Made by a program: the position numbers and the translations under genes. A DNA stretch of 64,000 nucleotides from Pseudomonadota bacterium (GTDB lineage Bacteria > Desulfobacterota > Desulfobacteria > Desulfobacterales > Desulfobacteraceae). Under the pieces are notes generated by a model that was given only the letters and a program-made list of their open reading frames with translations, was not told where the DNA came from and ran no database searches. This document shows, one piece after another, positions 27,257 to 36,876 of this stretch. The stretch is from the NCBI GenBank assembly GCA_018821535.1, contig JAHJLV010000018.1, positions 1 through 64,000 of the forward strand, in the 5' to 3' direction. How positions within the stretch are numbered: the stretch's first letter is position 1; every line of letters starts with the position of its first letter.

Positions 27257-28414
27257 TTATTTTAAGTTCAAACTGGCTTTTTTGATGATATGCGGGCCAA
27301 ATTTTTCTGATATGCAATCCACTGCAGTATCCACAGACTCCCACTGATCTTTTGATGTATTCTCAATGGGCAGCAGTGACATCTGGGAGGGCATGTTTTT
27401 GTCCTGCAGCCCGGAAACCCCGACACCCGCCAGCCGTATTTTTTTTGTCAGGCGTATTTTTTTAAACAGGTCAAGGGCCTCATTAAAAATAGCAGAAGAT
27501 GAGCTGACAGGTGTATCCAGTTTTCTGCTCCGGGTAATCTGTGAAAAATCAGCCAGCTTTATTTTTATGGATATGGTTTTGCATACCAGCCCTTTTTTCC
27601 TCAAAAGAGCTCCAACGATCTGGGAGCGGTCCAGAAGGATGCGTTTTATATCTTCAAAATCAATGGTATCGTCTTCCAGGGTGGTTTCGCTTGAGATGGA
27701 TTTCCGGATATGTTCAGGCGTCACTTTTGATTGATCGATCCCGTTTGAAAGTTCTAAAAGCCGGGCCCCGGCTTTTCCGAATTTTGCCGTCAGAACGGAA
27801 AGCGGATACTGCCGGATATCCCCCAGGGTTTTAATTTGAAGGGTTTCCATCTGTTTTGCCGCCTGTTTTCCAATCCCGGATATTTTACCGATGGGAAGGC
27901 CTTCGATAAAAGACATCATCCGGTCTTCAGAGATGAGGGTCAATCCATCCGGCTTGTTCATGTCCGAGGCAATTTTGGCAAGAAATTTTACCGGTGCAAT
28001 GCCGATGGAACAGGTGAGTCCCAGGTGTTCTTCAATGTTTTTTTTAATTGTTGCGGCAATATTTTCAGGAGAGCCGAACAGGCGGTTCAAGCCTCGAAGG
28101 TCCATATACGCCTCATCGATGGAGGTCTGTTCGACAAATGGAGAAAATCCGGCCAGAATCTTCATGATTTTCCCGGACTCACATCTGTATTTTTCCATGT
28201 TTCCGGGGATAATAACCAGATCCCGGCACAATCTTTGAGCCATGAATACGGGCATGGCTGAATGAATGCCAAATTTTCTGGCTTCATAGCTTGCTGTTGA
28301 TACCACGCTTCTTTTTGAACGACCTGAAATAATGACAGGTTTGTTTTTCAGCGTCGGGTGATCTCTTTGTTCCACTGACGCAAAAAAAGCGTCCATATCC
28401 ATGTGCAGTATCAT
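27257..28414 (-). CDS. dinB: DNA polymerase IV (Y family)
   Basis: 385 residues. The polymerase begins HMDMDAFFASVEQRDHP (first catalytic Asp) and has SIDEAYMDL with the second acidic pair. The thumb (GIGKQAAKQMETL helix-hairpin-helix) and little-finger domains follow. A beta-clamp-like peptide, QMSLLP, is near the C-terminus. It performs error-prone translesion synthesis. The start codon overlaps the PilZ stop (ATGA). No LexA box is evident in front of it, so expression probably follows the operon. Confidence 0.93.
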   Translation of the reverse strand: MILHMDMDAFFASVEQRDHPTLKNKPVIISGRSKRSVVSTASYEARKFGIHSAMPVFMAQRLCRDLVIIPGNMEKYRCESGKIMKILAGFSPFVEQTSIDEAYMDLRGLNRLFGSPENIAATIKKNIEEHLGLTCSIGIAPVKFLAKIASDMNKPDGLTLISEDRMMSFIEGLPIGKISGIGKQAAKQMETLQIKTLGDIRQYPLSVLTAKFGKAGARLLELSNGIDQSKVTPEHIRKSISSETTLEDDTIDFEDIKRILLDRSQIVGALLRKKGLVCKTISIKIKLADFSQITRSRKLDTPVSSSSAIFNEALDLFKKIRLTKKIRLAGVGVSGLQDKNMPSQMSLLPIENTSKDQWESVDTAVDCISEKFGPHIIKKASLNLK

Positions 28415-28797
28415 TGTTGTTCAAGATCATATTTCTGCATTTCAAGCACATATTTATGGATCAGTTCGTGCTGGTCCAGGGTGCATTGTTCAAAAATGCT
28501 GTGGCAGATATTGTCCGGGTCTATCTGAAGTATTCTTAATCCGGCAAAAAAGGAAATTTCTTTTTCCTGGTTCGGAATGCTCAGCGTAAAACTGACATAA
28601 TCAAAGTCAAGAAGCTTAAAATCCTGATTGGCAAAAGCAATTCCCCCGGCGCTGATATTAACCGGGTCTAAATGCTTTTCCTTAAACTTGATTTTAAATC
28701 CGGCATTGTTTTTGAATTCATACCGGAAAGCATCTCTTTTGTCGTCAGATGAATGTTCAATACTTTGCGTTTTTGGTTTCTCTTTTTTCAAGGACAA
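28411..28797 (-). CDS. PilZ-domain protein
   Basis: About 128 residues. RDAFRYEF and LDPVNISAGGIAF are the RxxxR-like and D/NxSxxG signatures of c-di-GMP-binding PilZ domains; the first arginine set is weak. I start it at the TTG at 28797, which lies 7 nt after AGGAGGG; the TTG at 28803 directly touches that site. It overlaps the motB 3' end by about 40 nt. Its place in a motA-motB operon suggests a c-di-GMP brake on the motor. Confidence 0.7.
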   Translation of the reverse strand: MSLKKEKPKTQSIEHSSDDKRDAFRYEFKNNAGFKIKFKEKHLDPVNISAGGIAFANQDFKLLDFDYVSFTLSIPNQEKEISFFAGLRILQIDPDNICHSIFEQCTLDQHELIHKYVLEMQKYDLEQQ

Positions 28798-29500
28798 ATT
28801 CAACCCTCCTGTTTAGTGCTCTGTTTTCTTCAGATGTATTCGGTACAAGCGGCATTGCCTCTCCATATCCTGTTGCTGTAAGTCTTTGAGGTGTAATTCC
28901 TTTAGATATAAGATGTTTTAATACCGTGGTGGCCCGGACTGCGGACAATTCCCAGTTGGAAGGAAAAACCGGGGTGGAAATGGGGATATTATCTGTATGG
29001 CCTTTAATATTGATATTGTAATCGGGATAGTCGTGAAGAATCTGAATGATTTCATCGAAAATAGAAAGAGAGTCCGGGTTTAAATTTGAAGAGCCTGAAT
29101 CAAAAAGTGCTTTTCCCTTTATGGTGACAATAATCTTGCCGTCCAGAATCCGGGTGGAGATGTTGTCTTTCTGGTTGCTGGAGCGCGCAAATTTAGTAAT
29201 ATTTTCAAACAGGGTTTTTTCTCTTGAATGCAGGCCTGTGATATCCTCAATGGTGATCTGAGTATCATCGGTTTGCGGTATTTCCATCAATTCCATCAGG
29301 CCGATAAGATTTTCATCTGCTTCCAGCTGGACTTTTATGCTTTCAACCGCATGACGATATTTTTCCTTTTCAAAAAACGCCAGGGTGTACAGGAGGACAA
29401 AAAACACCAGAAGAATGGTCATCAGATCTGCATAGGTAACCAGCCAGGTTGCTTCATCGTCATAGGTGATAAATGAGTTATTGTATGTATTGTCTCTCAT
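28757..29500 (-). CDS. motB: MotB-type stator protein (OmpA peptidoglycan-binding domain)
   Basis: 247 residues. One N-terminal helix (WLVTYADLMTILLVFFVLLYTLAFF) includes the proton/sodium-carrying Asp of MotB (ADLMT). A linker is followed by the OmpA/MotB domain (about 125-240: NINIKGHTDNIPI, NWELSAVRATTVLKHLI, LTATGYGEAMPLVPN, NRRVEFVLEKRE). It forms the ion channel of the flagellar (or gliding) motor with MotA. The start overlaps the motA stop (ATGA). Confidence 0.88.
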   Translation of the reverse strand: MRDNTYNNSFITYDDEATWLVTYADLMTILLVFFVLLYTLAFFEKEKYRHAVESIKVQLEADENLIGLMELMEIPQTDDTQITIEDITGLHSREKTLFENITKFARSSNQKDNISTRILDGKIIVTIKGKALFDSGSSNLNPDSLSIFDEIIQILHDYPDYNINIKGHTDNIPISTPVFPSNWELSAVRATTVLKHLISKGITPQRLTATGYGEAMPLVPNTSEENRALNRRVEFVLEKRETKNAKY

Positions 29501-30276
29501 TTTATCTTTTTAAGATTCATTTTTTCCATGGGTTGCCTGAGCCTGGATGAAATAAAACTGGACAGTTTTTCATATATGATCATGGGGTTGTTGTTTTTTA
29601 TAATTGAAATCGCTCCTTCTCTTGTGATTTCAAGATTAATGATTTCATTGACGGTTCTGCTGCGAAGTTTTCCGGCAATGGGAAGAAAGAATAAAGTGGA
29701 AAGCAAAGAACCGTAAAAGGTGGTCAACAAAGCCACAGCCATTGCAGGGCCGATATTCGCAGGATCCTGAAGGCGGCTGAGCATCTGAACAAGACCGATC
29801 AGGGTTCCCATCATTCCAAAGGCCGGAGCATAGATTCCCATTTTTCTGAAAACATCCTGGACAATAAAATGACGCATTTGAAGAGACTGGATTTCTGTGG
29901 TCAGTGCAGCCCGGATGACATCTTCGCTGGAGCCGTCTGCCAGAAGTCCGCAGGCTTTTTTTAAAAACAGAGAATCGGTTTTGATCTTGCTTAATTCTAA
30001 AAGACCCTGCCTGCGGCTGATATGGCTGAGCATGATCATGGTTGCCACAGCATCATTGGGATCTTCCCTGTCTTTTGAAAAGACGAAATATGCGGCTTTA
30101 AAAGCAGCCACAACATCTTTGAACTGAAATGTGATCAGTGTTGTGGCAATGGTGCCGCCAAAAACAATCATCAGCCCCTGAATATTGACAAAATTATACA
30201 GGTCGCCACCCAGAAAAATAGCACTGATGATTAACGAAAGACCGGAAATGATGCCAATAAAAGATGCGATATCCAT
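29497..30276 (-). CDS. motA: MotA/PomA-type stator protein
   Basis: 259 residues, four membrane helices. Family features: GLSLIISAIFLGGDLYNFVNIQGLMIVFGG at the N-terminus (PomA-like), a cytoplasmic helical loop, then GMMGTLIGLVQMLSRLQDP and GPAMAVALLTTFYGSLL. The short N-terminus and the sequence resemble sodium-driven PomA, but ion choice cannot be decided. It is the first gene of motA-motB-pilZ-dinB-DUF218. Confidence 0.9.
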   Translation of the reverse strand: MDIASFIGIISGLSLIISAIFLGGDLYNFVNIQGLMIVFGGTIATTLITFQFKDVVAAFKAAYFVFSKDREDPNDAVATMIMLSHISRRQGLLELSKIKTDSLFLKKACGLLADGSSEDVIRAALTTEIQSLQMRHFIVQDVFRKMGIYAPAFGMMGTLIGLVQMLSRLQDPANIGPAMAVALLTTFYGSLLSTLFFLPIAGKLRSRTVNEIINLEITREGAISIIKNNNPMIIYEKLSSFISSRLRQPMEKMNLKKIK

Positions 30277-30346
30277 ATCAAATTATTTTAACCTCACTTA
30301 AAATACATAATGTCCTTTAGACATGTGCTCCGTGTGATTTTTGCCC

Positions 30347-30375
30347 ATGCTATACGATAATTTTTTTGGGGTCAA
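30347..30375 (-). promoter_or_regulatory. Candidate promoter of the motA operon
   Basis: On the minus strand TTGACC (30375-30370) and TAGCAT (30352-30347) are separated by 17 nt, about 70 nt before the motA start codon. The -10 hexamer is weak; TATAGC two bases upstream, with 15-nt spacing, is the alternative. Confidence 0.35.
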
Positions 30376-30443
30376 GATTTAGTTGCCCTGATTTAACGCA
30401 TTCAGGGAGGATAAAAAAAATAGCTTTATTTTAAAAAAAATCC

Positions 30444-30597
30444 TTGATTTTTTATTTTAAAATCAATAATACTTTACGAAAGCCTCTTGGATAGGGGGCT
30501 TTGCAGTTTCGTTCTAAAGGGAAGACCCATCTGTTAGAGTGGCAAGACCTGAAGTTTGAAACTAAAATCATTCATTTTAACCAAGGAGAAAGTCACA
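30444..30597 (+). promoter_or_regulatory. Promoter and long structured leader of the cold-shock gene
   Basis: TTGATT (30444-30449) and TAATAC (30467-30472) with 17-nt spacing would start an mRNA with a leader of about 120 nt. The leader holds a hairpin AAAGCC (30479-30484)/GGCTTT (30497-30502) and a second TCTAA (30513-30517)/TTAGA (30534-30538) enclosing GGG-AAGA-CCC. ACGAAA (30476-30481) could pair instead with TTTCGT (30507-30512). Long structured leaders are typical of csp genes, where they act as temperature sensors. A c-di-GMP riboswitch was considered and does not fit. Confidence 0.5.
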
Positions 30598-30798
30598 ATG
30601 GCAAATGGGATCGTAAAATGGTTCAATGATTCAAAAGGCTACGGGTTTATTGAGCAGGAAAATGGACCGGATGTGTTTGTTCATCATTCCGGAATCAATG
30701 CAACCGGTTTTAAATCGCTGAATGAAGGCGATAAAGTTACTTTTGATGTAGAAGATGGGCAAAAAGGACCTGCTGCGGTAAATGTAACTGTTCAGTAG
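30598..30798 (+). CDS. Cold-shock domain protein (CspA family)
   Basis: 66 residues. The start at 30598 follows AAGGAGAAAGTCAC; the longer in-frame extension is leader. It is a single cold-shock domain: [16 protein letters not shown] with RNP1 (KGYGFIE) and VFVHHSGI with RNP2. It binds single-stranded RNA and DNA and acts as an RNA chaperone. The long leader and strong terminator make it a monocistronic unit. Confidence 0.95.
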   Translation: MANGIVKWFNDSKGYGFIEQENGPDVFVHHSGINATGFKSLNEGDKVTFDVEDGQKGPAAVNVTVQ

Positions 30799-30805
30799 AA
30801 ATTTT

Positions 30806-30850
30806 AAAGGGTTTTTTTTGAGGAGGTATTCAAAAAAAACCCTTTTTTTA
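30806..30850 (+). terminator. Rho-independent terminator of the cold-shock gene
   Basis: A perfect 15-bp stem, AAAGGGTTTTTTTTG (30806-30820) with CAAAAAAAACCCTTT (30831-30845), loop of 10 nt, followed by TTTTA. It begins 8 nt after the csp stop codon. Confidence 0.85.
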
Positions 30851-31027
30851 TTCCCCGCCACAAGTTGTATCCGTAATTTTGCATATATCGTTAAACCATT
30901 AAATTCGTAAATGCCCGGTTTCTTATGAATCAGATTCAGGGGTTAAATTATCTTGCACATTATTCAAGGGAATGGTAGGTATTTACTTTTGGCGGGAGTG
31001 GTTTTTTTATTCACTGTAACCGGGCTG

Positions 31028-31780
31028 ATGCATATAGTGGCAGATATTTTTAAAAACAGTTTTTTTTACGGTTTTATTTTTTTGGGGGCATTGGTTCTGT
31101 TTTCAGGATGCAGTGAACCGGAAAAAGCGGATAAGGCTGAATTTTTGCTTAAAACCCCTGCAATGGGCGTTACCGGCTTTGAATTTTCTGAAGAACTCGA
31201 TCTTAAGCGGGCAGCATATCCTTATAATATTGATGAAGAACCTGCAGAATACAATGAGATGGTGATCCATCTGGTAAAAATTCTGTCCGAGGAGTTGATT
31301 CTTCTCACCGCTGCTGCAGATAAAGGGGTGGTGGTAACTGATGAAGAGCTGGCGCTTGCCGAAGACGAGTTTAAAAAAGATTACCCGGAGGACAGTTTTG
31401 ATCAGATGCTGTTGACAAATGCCATACCCTATCGGTTATGGAAAAAGCGGTTTAAAAGGGATCTGATTATTGAAAAGTTAATTCATCAGGAACTGGTGGA
31501 AAAAATTGAGATAACCCCTCAGGATATTGTAAGCTTTTATGATGAACTCAAGTCCGAAGCCCGGACAAAAAAGGTTGATGATTCTTCTGACGATGCTTTT
31601 ACAGAAACAAAGCAAAATCTGTACAGCGAAACACAACTGGTATCTCGCCTCAGGATGCAGAAAACCCAGGAAAAATATGACGCATGGATTCAGGATCTTC
31701 AGAATCTGTACCCCTTGGAAATTAATGAAGAAGCACTCAAAAAATTTCTGATCGAGCTTGAAAATAACAAAGGACGTTGA
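31028..31780 (+). CDS. SurA-N-like periplasmic chaperone, probable lipoprotein
   Basis: 250 residues from the ATG at 31028. The N-terminus has a hydrophobic stretch ending LVLFSGC, a lipobox with the lipidated Cys followed by SEPEK. A longer form from a TTG at 30953 would add a second hydrophobic helix; neither has a good ribosome-binding site. The rest is helical with the SurA N-domain pattern (MVIHLVKILSEELILLTAAADKGVVVTDEELALAEDEF). No parvulin isomerase domain is present. It ends 1 nt before the full SurA-type gene, so the two likely cooperate in outer-membrane protein folding. Confidence 0.7.
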   Translation: MHIVADIFKNSFFYGFIFLGALVLFSGCSEPEKADKAEFLLKTPAMGVTGFEFSEELDLKRAAYPYNIDEEPAEYNEMVIHLVKILSEELILLTAAADKGVVVTDEELALAEDEFKKDYPEDSFDQMLLTNAIPYRLWKKRFKRDLIIEKLIHQELVEKIEITPQDIVSFYDELKSEARTKKVDDSSDDAFTETKQNLYSETQLVSRLRMQKTQEKYDAWIQDLQNLYPLEINEEALKKFLIELENNKGR

Positions 31781-31781
31781 A

Positions 31782-32723
31782 ATGAAATTTAAAACGAATA
31801 TGATGGTTTTTCTTTTTGTTATTATGATTTTTGGATCTTTTTTGGCAACTGCCGAAGAAATTGTGGATCGGATTGTTGCTGTTGTGGATACGGATATTAT
31901 CACTCAGATTCAGCTGGATCGGTCGCTGGCCCCGTATCTTGAACGGATTGAATCCGCAGGTTATACAGAAGCTGAAAAAGCACAGGCAGTCAAAACCGTT
32001 ACCCGAAATGTTCTTGATACATTGATTGAGGGTTCTTTGACCCGGCAGGAAGCAGACAGGTATAATATTGTTGTTTCAGATGATCGGGTGGATGATGCCA
32101 TCAAGAATGTCAAGAAAAGCAAGAACTTAAGTGATGAGGCATTTGAGTCGGCCTTGAAAAATGAGGGGTATTCGTTTGAAGAATACCGGGAAAACATCAG
32201 AAAACAGATTTTAAGAGTCCTTCTGGTGAATCATGCGGTCAAATCAAAAGTTATTATTACCAAAGCGGAAATTGAAAAATATTATAATGAAAAAAAAGAT
32301 AAATATGCAGGTGTGAAAAAGTATCATCTTCGAAATATACTTATGGAAGATAAGGCACAGATGGATAAAATCATTCAGCTGCTGGACGAAAACAAGGATT
32401 TTGCCGAGCTTGCAAAACAATATTCAAATGCACCCAATGCTTCAGACGGCGGTGAGCTGGGTTTGTTTGAGATCAGCAGCTTCCCTGAGAGCATACAAAA
32501 AAGTGTTTCAAAATTGAGCAAAGGGGAACATACCGATGTGATTTCAACAGCCCGCGGGTTTCAGATTTTTTATCTCCAGGATATTGTGACGGATGGGGGA
32601 AAAACACTGGAGCAGGCTTATGATGAAATTCATGGGCTTTTATACGATCGGGAAGTTGAACAAAAATTTGGGACATGGCTGAAAGCCTTGAAAGAAAAAG
32701 CCCATATAAAAATAATGAATTGA
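31782..32723 (+). CDS. SurA-type peptidyl-prolyl cis-trans isomerase
   Basis: 313 residues from the ATG at 31782, preceded by AAGGACG. A signal peptide (about 1-24) ends near FLATAEE. The SurA N-domain (EIVDRIVAVVDTDIITQIQLDRSL) comes first, then a parvulin domain at about 175-275: YHLRNILMEDKAQMDKII, FAELAKQYSNAPNASDGGEL, GLFEISSFPESIQKSV. It is a periplasmic chaperone and isomerase for outer-membrane proteins. Confidence 0.88.
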   Translation: MKFKTNMMVFLFVIMIFGSFLATAEEIVDRIVAVVDTDIITQIQLDRSLAPYLERIESAGYTEAEKAQAVKTVTRNVLDTLIEGSLTRQEADRYNIVVSDDRVDDAIKNVKKSKNLSDEAFESALKNEGYSFEEYRENIRKQILRVLLVNHAVKSKVIITKAEIEKYYNEKKDKYAGVKKYHLRNILMEDKAQMDKIIQLLDENKDFAELAKQYSNAPNASDGGELGLFEISSFPESIQKSVSKLSKGEHTDVISTARGFQIFYLQDIVTDGGKTLEQAYDEIHGLLYDREVEQKFGTWLKALKEKAHIKIMN

Positions 32724-32768
32724 TTTTGTTTTGTTGTTTTGCGGTTTATCGATCGGGAAAATTAAATT

Positions 32769-34133
32769 ATGCACAATGAACAGATTAAAATTTTAACCAC
32801 CAGTCTGAAAAGATTATCCCGCCGCGGTGCCACAAAACAATTGGTTAATATTATACGCAAAACCCATGTGGCCGATCTTTCCATCGCCTTTAAGGAATTG
32901 TCACCGTATAACCGGGAAAGACTGTTCAAACTGATGAAAGATCCGGTGCAGATCGGTCAGCTTTTTTCCCTGCTGGATGAAAGCCTGTTTCTTGAGTTTG
33001 TAAAGAATGTTGAATTCAACAAGCTGGTTGAAATTTTTGATCATATGCCCTCGGATGATGCAGCGTATCTTCTCAATCTTCTGGATGAAGAACTGTCTGA
33101 TCAGATCCTTTCCAAAATGCAGAAAGAAGAATCAGACAATGTCGAGCAGTTGATGAGTTATGGTGAAGATACTGCGGGCAGTCTCATGGTTACCGATTTT
33201 ATTGCGCTGGAAGAAGATGTTGTTGCCAAAGATGTGATCCAGGCATTGCAGAATAAATACCTGGATGTTGAAATGCCTTTCTATATCTACGTTGTGGACA
33301 GTTATGGCAAGCTTGTCGGGGTCAGCTCCTTAAGACAGCTTGTGGTGGTGCCGCCGGAAAAACCGCTCAGGGAGTTCATGGCAACGGATCTTGTGATTGT
33401 TAAACCCTATACGGACAGGGAAGAGGTGGCAAAACTGGTGGCCAGATATGATTATCTGGCAGTGCCTGTTGTAGATGATGATGCAAAAATAGTGGGTATT
33501 GTCACGGTGGATGATGTGATTGATATCCTTCATGAAGCCGCCACAGAAGACATTTTGAAAATGGCAGGTGTGGGTGAAGAATATATTGAAACCCAGACGG
33601 TTTTCAGGGGGACAAGAATTCGTCTGCCATGGTTGTTTGCAAGTTTTTTAGGCGGCGTGGCAGCTTTTTTTATCATTGGCGGATTTGAAGAAGAGCTGGC
33701 CAGGTTCACCACGCTTGCAGCTTTTATTCCGGTTATCATGGGAATGGGAGGAAATATCGGCACCCAGAGTTCCACCATTGTTGTGCGCGGTATTGCCACA
33801 GGCAGAATTGATTTAAGTGATTTTTCAAGGGTGGTATTAAAGGAACTGGCTGTCGGAATGATTCTGGGTGTGATCTACGGCGTATTCATCGGGATTATTG
33901 CAAAATTGACATTTGTCAGCGAACCTTTTTCCATGGCACTTGCGTTTTCTGTCGGTCTTGCCATTATCGCATCCATGTCGATTGCAGCGCTTGTCGGATC
34001 AATGGTTCCACTGTGTTTTGAACGGTTCAATATTGACCCTGCCGTTGCAACCGGTCCTTTTGTAACGACGTCTATCGATATTGTCAGTGTGTATTGCTAT
34101 TTTATGATAGCCAATCATTTGCTGATCCTGTAG
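32769..34133 (+). CDS. mgtE: Magnesium transporter MgtE
   Basis: 454 residues. An N-terminal superhelical domain (about 20-130), two CBS domains (about 135-255, with GSLMVTDFIALEED, YLAVPVVDDDAKIVGIVTVDDV) and five membrane helices (from about 285: LPWLLASFLGG-type start, MGMGGNIGTQSSTIVVRGIATG, the family hallmark). It is a Mg2+ channel gated by Mg2+ binding to the CBS domains. It stands 45 nt after the SurA gene. Confidence 0.93.
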   Translation: MHNEQIKILTTSLKRLSRRGATKQLVNIIRKTHVADLSIAFKELSPYNRERLFKLMKDPVQIGQLFSLLDESLFLEFVKNVEFNKLVEIFDHMPSDDAAYLLNLLDEELSDQILSKMQKEESDNVEQLMSYGEDTAGSLMVTDFIALEEDVVAKDVIQALQNKYLDVEMPFYIYVVDSYGKLVGVSSLRQLVVVPPEKPLREFMATDLVIVKPYTDREEVAKLVARYDYLAVPVVDDDAKIVGIVTVDDVIDILHEAATEDILKMAGVGEEYIETQTVFRGTRIRLPWLFASFLGGVAAFFIIGGFEEELARFTTLAAFIPVIMGMGGNIGTQSSTIVVRGIATGRIDLSDFSRVVLKELAVGMILGVIYGVFIGIIAKLTFVSEPFSMALAFSVGLAIIASMSIAALVGSMVPLCFERFNIDPAVATGPFVTTSIDIVSVYCYFMIANHLLIL

Positions 34134-34144
34134 GGCATTTTTTC

Positions 34145-34930
34145 ATGTCTGGTTTCAGTACGGATGCCATTCTTCTTCGAAAGATAGAATACGGGGATCA
34201 TGATTTTATTATCAGTTTTTTATCCCGGGACCGGGGCAAGGTGTCCGTGATTGCTAAAAATGCCAAACAAAGCGTCAAACGGTTTTCAGGAGCGCTGGAT
34301 CTTTTTTCTTTAAATTCGATTCAATGCACGTTTCCGAAAAAGAAGAAAGATGCCTTGACCATTCTTTCCAGAACAGATCTTGAAAACGGGTTTGCAAATA
34401 TCCGCTGTGATGTGTTTAAAACGACCTATGCCAGTTTCTGGGCTGAACTGATTCATTTCTGGCTGGAAGAAGGCAAGGTTGTCAATGAGGTCTATGATTT
34501 GCTTAAATTCTCTTTAGAAGCGCTGGACACAGACAGTATGGAAAAACAGGTGCTCAATCTGCTGTTCGGGATCCGGTTCATCAGCCTGTCCGGATTTTCG
34601 CCCAATATAGAACAGTGTGACCAGTGTCAGACACCCATTGACCAGATTCAGCAGAAATACATCCGATTTGATTTTAAAGCAGGACGCATCACGTGTAAAA
34701 ACTGTGAAGACAGCCACTCAAATTACAGCATGACGGTCTCAAAAGGAACCTTGAAGCAGCTGTTCTGGATTAATAATAATGATTTTAAACGCGCGGATCG
34801 TATCAGATTCTCGCCCTTTGCGATTAAAGAAGGACAGATGCTTTTAGAAGCCTTTATTCCGTTTCATCTGGGCCGGGATTTTAACAGTTTAAAATTCTTG
34901 AATCGATTAAGGCAGGAAACATGTATTTAG
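34145..34930 (+). CDS. recO: DNA repair protein RecO
   Basis: 261 residues from the ATG at 34145 (MSGFSTDAILLRKIEYGDHDFI). An OB fold at the N-terminus (VSVIAKNAKQSVKRFSGALD) is followed by a helical domain with a zinc site CDQCQTPI...CKNC. RecO anneals single strands and loads RecA with RecR. It follows mgtE closely and overlaps the GHMP kinase gene by 10 nt. Confidence 0.9.
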   Translation: MSGFSTDAILLRKIEYGDHDFIISFLSRDRGKVSVIAKNAKQSVKRFSGALDLFSLNSIQCTFPKKKKDALTILSRTDLENGFANIRCDVFKTTYASFWAELIHFWLEEGKVVNEVYDLLKFSLEALDTDSMEKQVLNLLFGIRFISLSGFSPNIEQCDQCQTPIDQIQQKYIRFDFKAGRITCKNCEDSHSNYSMTVSKGTLKQLFWINNNDFKRADRIRFSPFAIKEGQMLLEAFIPFHLGRDFNSLKFLNRLRQETCI

Positions 34931-35961
34931 AAAAAAAGCTGGAACAGCAGGCCATTCAGGCCAGTGTCCCCTGCAGGATTGATTTTGGCGGGACTCTGGA
35001 TATCTCCACGATTTATCTGTCATTATTGGACAGGCATCCTTCAAGTTTTAATATTGCGCTGGATTTAAGAACCTTTGTGACGTTGAAGCCATGGAAGAAA
35101 GGCGTTGTGAAAATTTCTTCAAAAGGGTTTGAAAGCGCCCAGTTTCAATATGAAAGCGCACCGTTTCATCATCCCATGGGCTTGATGTTTGCTGTGGCAA
35201 AATATTTTAATGCCCATGGAGTTCATATCCATATTGAATCGATGTCCCCGCCAAGAAGTGCGCTGGGTGGGTCTTCATCGGCTGCCGTGGCAATGGCGGC
35301 GGCATTGTGCAAGGTTCAGGGAAAAAAGATTGACTTAAGTAAGATCGCCTGGCTGGTGCATTATATTGAAGCAAGCGTGGCAGGTGTGCCCTGCGGGGTG
35401 CAGGACCAGCTGGCTGCAGCCTTTGGCGGAGTGAATCAATGGATGTGGAAAATGGGAAAAATGTCTCCGGAGTTTGAACAAAGGATTATATATGACAATG
35501 AAAATGATATTCAGGCCTTAAACTCAAATATTCTGATTGCCTATTGCGGGGTTCCCCATGTTTCAAAAGATATCAACGGTCAATGGGTATCTTCTTTTGT
35601 AAACGCCCAGACGCGGCATGTATTCGGGGAAATCTGTGATCTGACACAGGCATTTTCATCCGCCATACAGCATAAGGATTTTGAAAAAGCCGCCCGGCTG
35701 ATGAACCGGGAAACGCAGTTAAGATGTGATATGACACCGGAGGTACTTGACATTACGGGAAAAAAGTTGTTTGAAAAGGCTGTGGACTTGAATTGCGGTG
35801 CACGGTTTACCGGAGCAGGCGGCGGCGGATGTCTGTGGGCTGTGGGTGAACAACCTGATATCCGGAACTTAAAAGCCGCCTGGCAGGACATTCTGGAAGA
35901 TATTGAAGATGCCGCAATTCTTGATGCAAAGATAGAAACCAAAGGTATAATGATACATTAA
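34921..35961 (+). CDS. GHMP-family sugar kinase (galactokinase/HddA-like)
   Basis: 346 residues. GHMP motifs: the N-terminal substrate segment [14 protein letters not shown], the phosphate loop [20 protein letters not shown] (about 109-128) and the C-terminal [16 protein letters not shown]. The closest-looking type is the heptose-7-phosphate kinase/D-glycero-D-manno-heptose kinase branch, but galactokinase or another sugar kinase is possible. It overlaps recO by 10 nt and precedes glyQ by 32 nt. Confidence 0.8.
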   Translation: MYLEKKLEQQAIQASVPCRIDFGGTLDISTIYLSLLDRHPSSFNIALDLRTFVTLKPWKKGVVKISSKGFESAQFQYESAPFHHPMGLMFAVAKYFNAHGVHIHIESMSPPRSALGGSSSAAVAMAAALCKVQGKKIDLSKIAWLVHYIEASVAGVPCGVQDQLAAAFGGVNQWMWKMGKMSPEFEQRIIYDNENDIQALNSNILIAYCGVPHVSKDINGQWVSSFVNAQTRHVFGEICDLTQAFSSAIQHKDFEKAARLMNRETQLRCDMTPEVLDITGKKLFEKAVDLNCGARFTGAGGGGCLWAVGEQPDIRNLKAAWQDILEDIEDAAILDAKIETKGIMIH

Positions 35962-35993
35962 CCATCAGTTTTGATGAAAAGAAGTGGAGTAAA

Positions 35994-36875
35994 ATGAATT
36001 TTCAAGATGTAATTTTAAATTTGAATAATTTCTGGGCACAGAAAGGGTGTGTGCTGATTCAATCCTATGATATTGAAGTGGGGGCAGGAACCTTTCATCC
36101 CACCACGCTTCTCAAAGCCCTGGGGCCAGAACCCTGGAAAGTGGCCTATGTTCAGCCGTCACGGCGGCCGACAGACGGTCGGTACGGAGAAAATCCCAAC
36201 CGCCTTCAGCATTATTATCAGTACCAGGTGATTTTAAAGCCATCCCCTGCGGATGTGCAGCAGTTGTATCTGGATTCCATGAAAACCCTGGGCGTTGATC
36301 CGCTTGAACATGATATCCGTTTTGTGGAAGATGACTGGGAATCACCGACACTTGGGGCATCTGGCCTTGGGTGGGAAGTCTGGCTGGATGGAATGGAAGT
36401 GACCCAGTTCACCTATTTTCAGGTGACCGGAAGTGTGGAAGTCAAACCGGTTTCTGTTGAACTGACCTATGGACTGGAGCGCATATGCATGTATCTTCAG
36501 GGCGTGGACTCTGTTTTTGATCTTAAATGGAATGATGAAGTTACCTATAGAGATGTGTATCATCAGCAGGAAGTGGAGCAGTCCACCTATAATTTTGAGA
36601 TCGCAGATGTGGATCTGCTGTTTGATCTGTTTAAAAAATATGAGACAGAAGCCCATCGGATTATCAAGGCGGGTCTTGTGATTCCGGCCTATGAATTCTG
36701 CCTGAAATGTTCTCATACCTTTAACCTGCTGGATGCCAGGGGTGCGATCAGTGTGACCCAGAGAACCGGGTATATCAAACGGATCAGGGATATTGCAAGA
36801 TTGTGCTCAACCGCCTATATCCAGCAAAGAGAAGACCTGGGGCATCCGCTGCTGAAAAAGGGAGGGCAAAACTAA
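35994..36875 (+). CDS. glyQ: Glycyl-tRNA synthetase alpha subunit
   Basis: 293 residues, typical length. Class II features: [27 protein letters not shown] is cut here to its hallmarks [17 protein letters not shown], and [19 protein letters not shown] is the family signature. It carries the glycine-activation site of the alpha2beta2 bacterial enzyme. glyS starts 1 nt after its stop. Confidence 0.97.
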   Translation: MNFQDVILNLNNFWAQKGCVLIQSYDIEVGAGTFHPTTLLKALGPEPWKVAYVQPSRRPTDGRYGENPNRLQHYYQYQVILKPSPADVQQLYLDSMKTLGVDPLEHDIRFVEDDWESPTLGASGLGWEVWLDGMEVTQFTYFQVTGSVEVKPVSVELTYGLERICMYLQGVDSVFDLKWNDEVTYRDVYHQQEVEQSTYNFEIADVDLLFDLFKKYETEAHRIIKAGLVIPAYEFCLKCSHTFNLLDARGAISVTQRTGYIKRIRDIARLCSTAYIQQREDLGHPLLKKGGQN

Positions 36876-36876
36876 A

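Noticed and set aside
30476..30597. c-di-GMP (GEMM) riboswitch before the cold-shock gene
   Set aside because: Some fragments resemble the AAAGCC element, but the conserved GGCAAACC and GGACGCAAAGCC core is missing.
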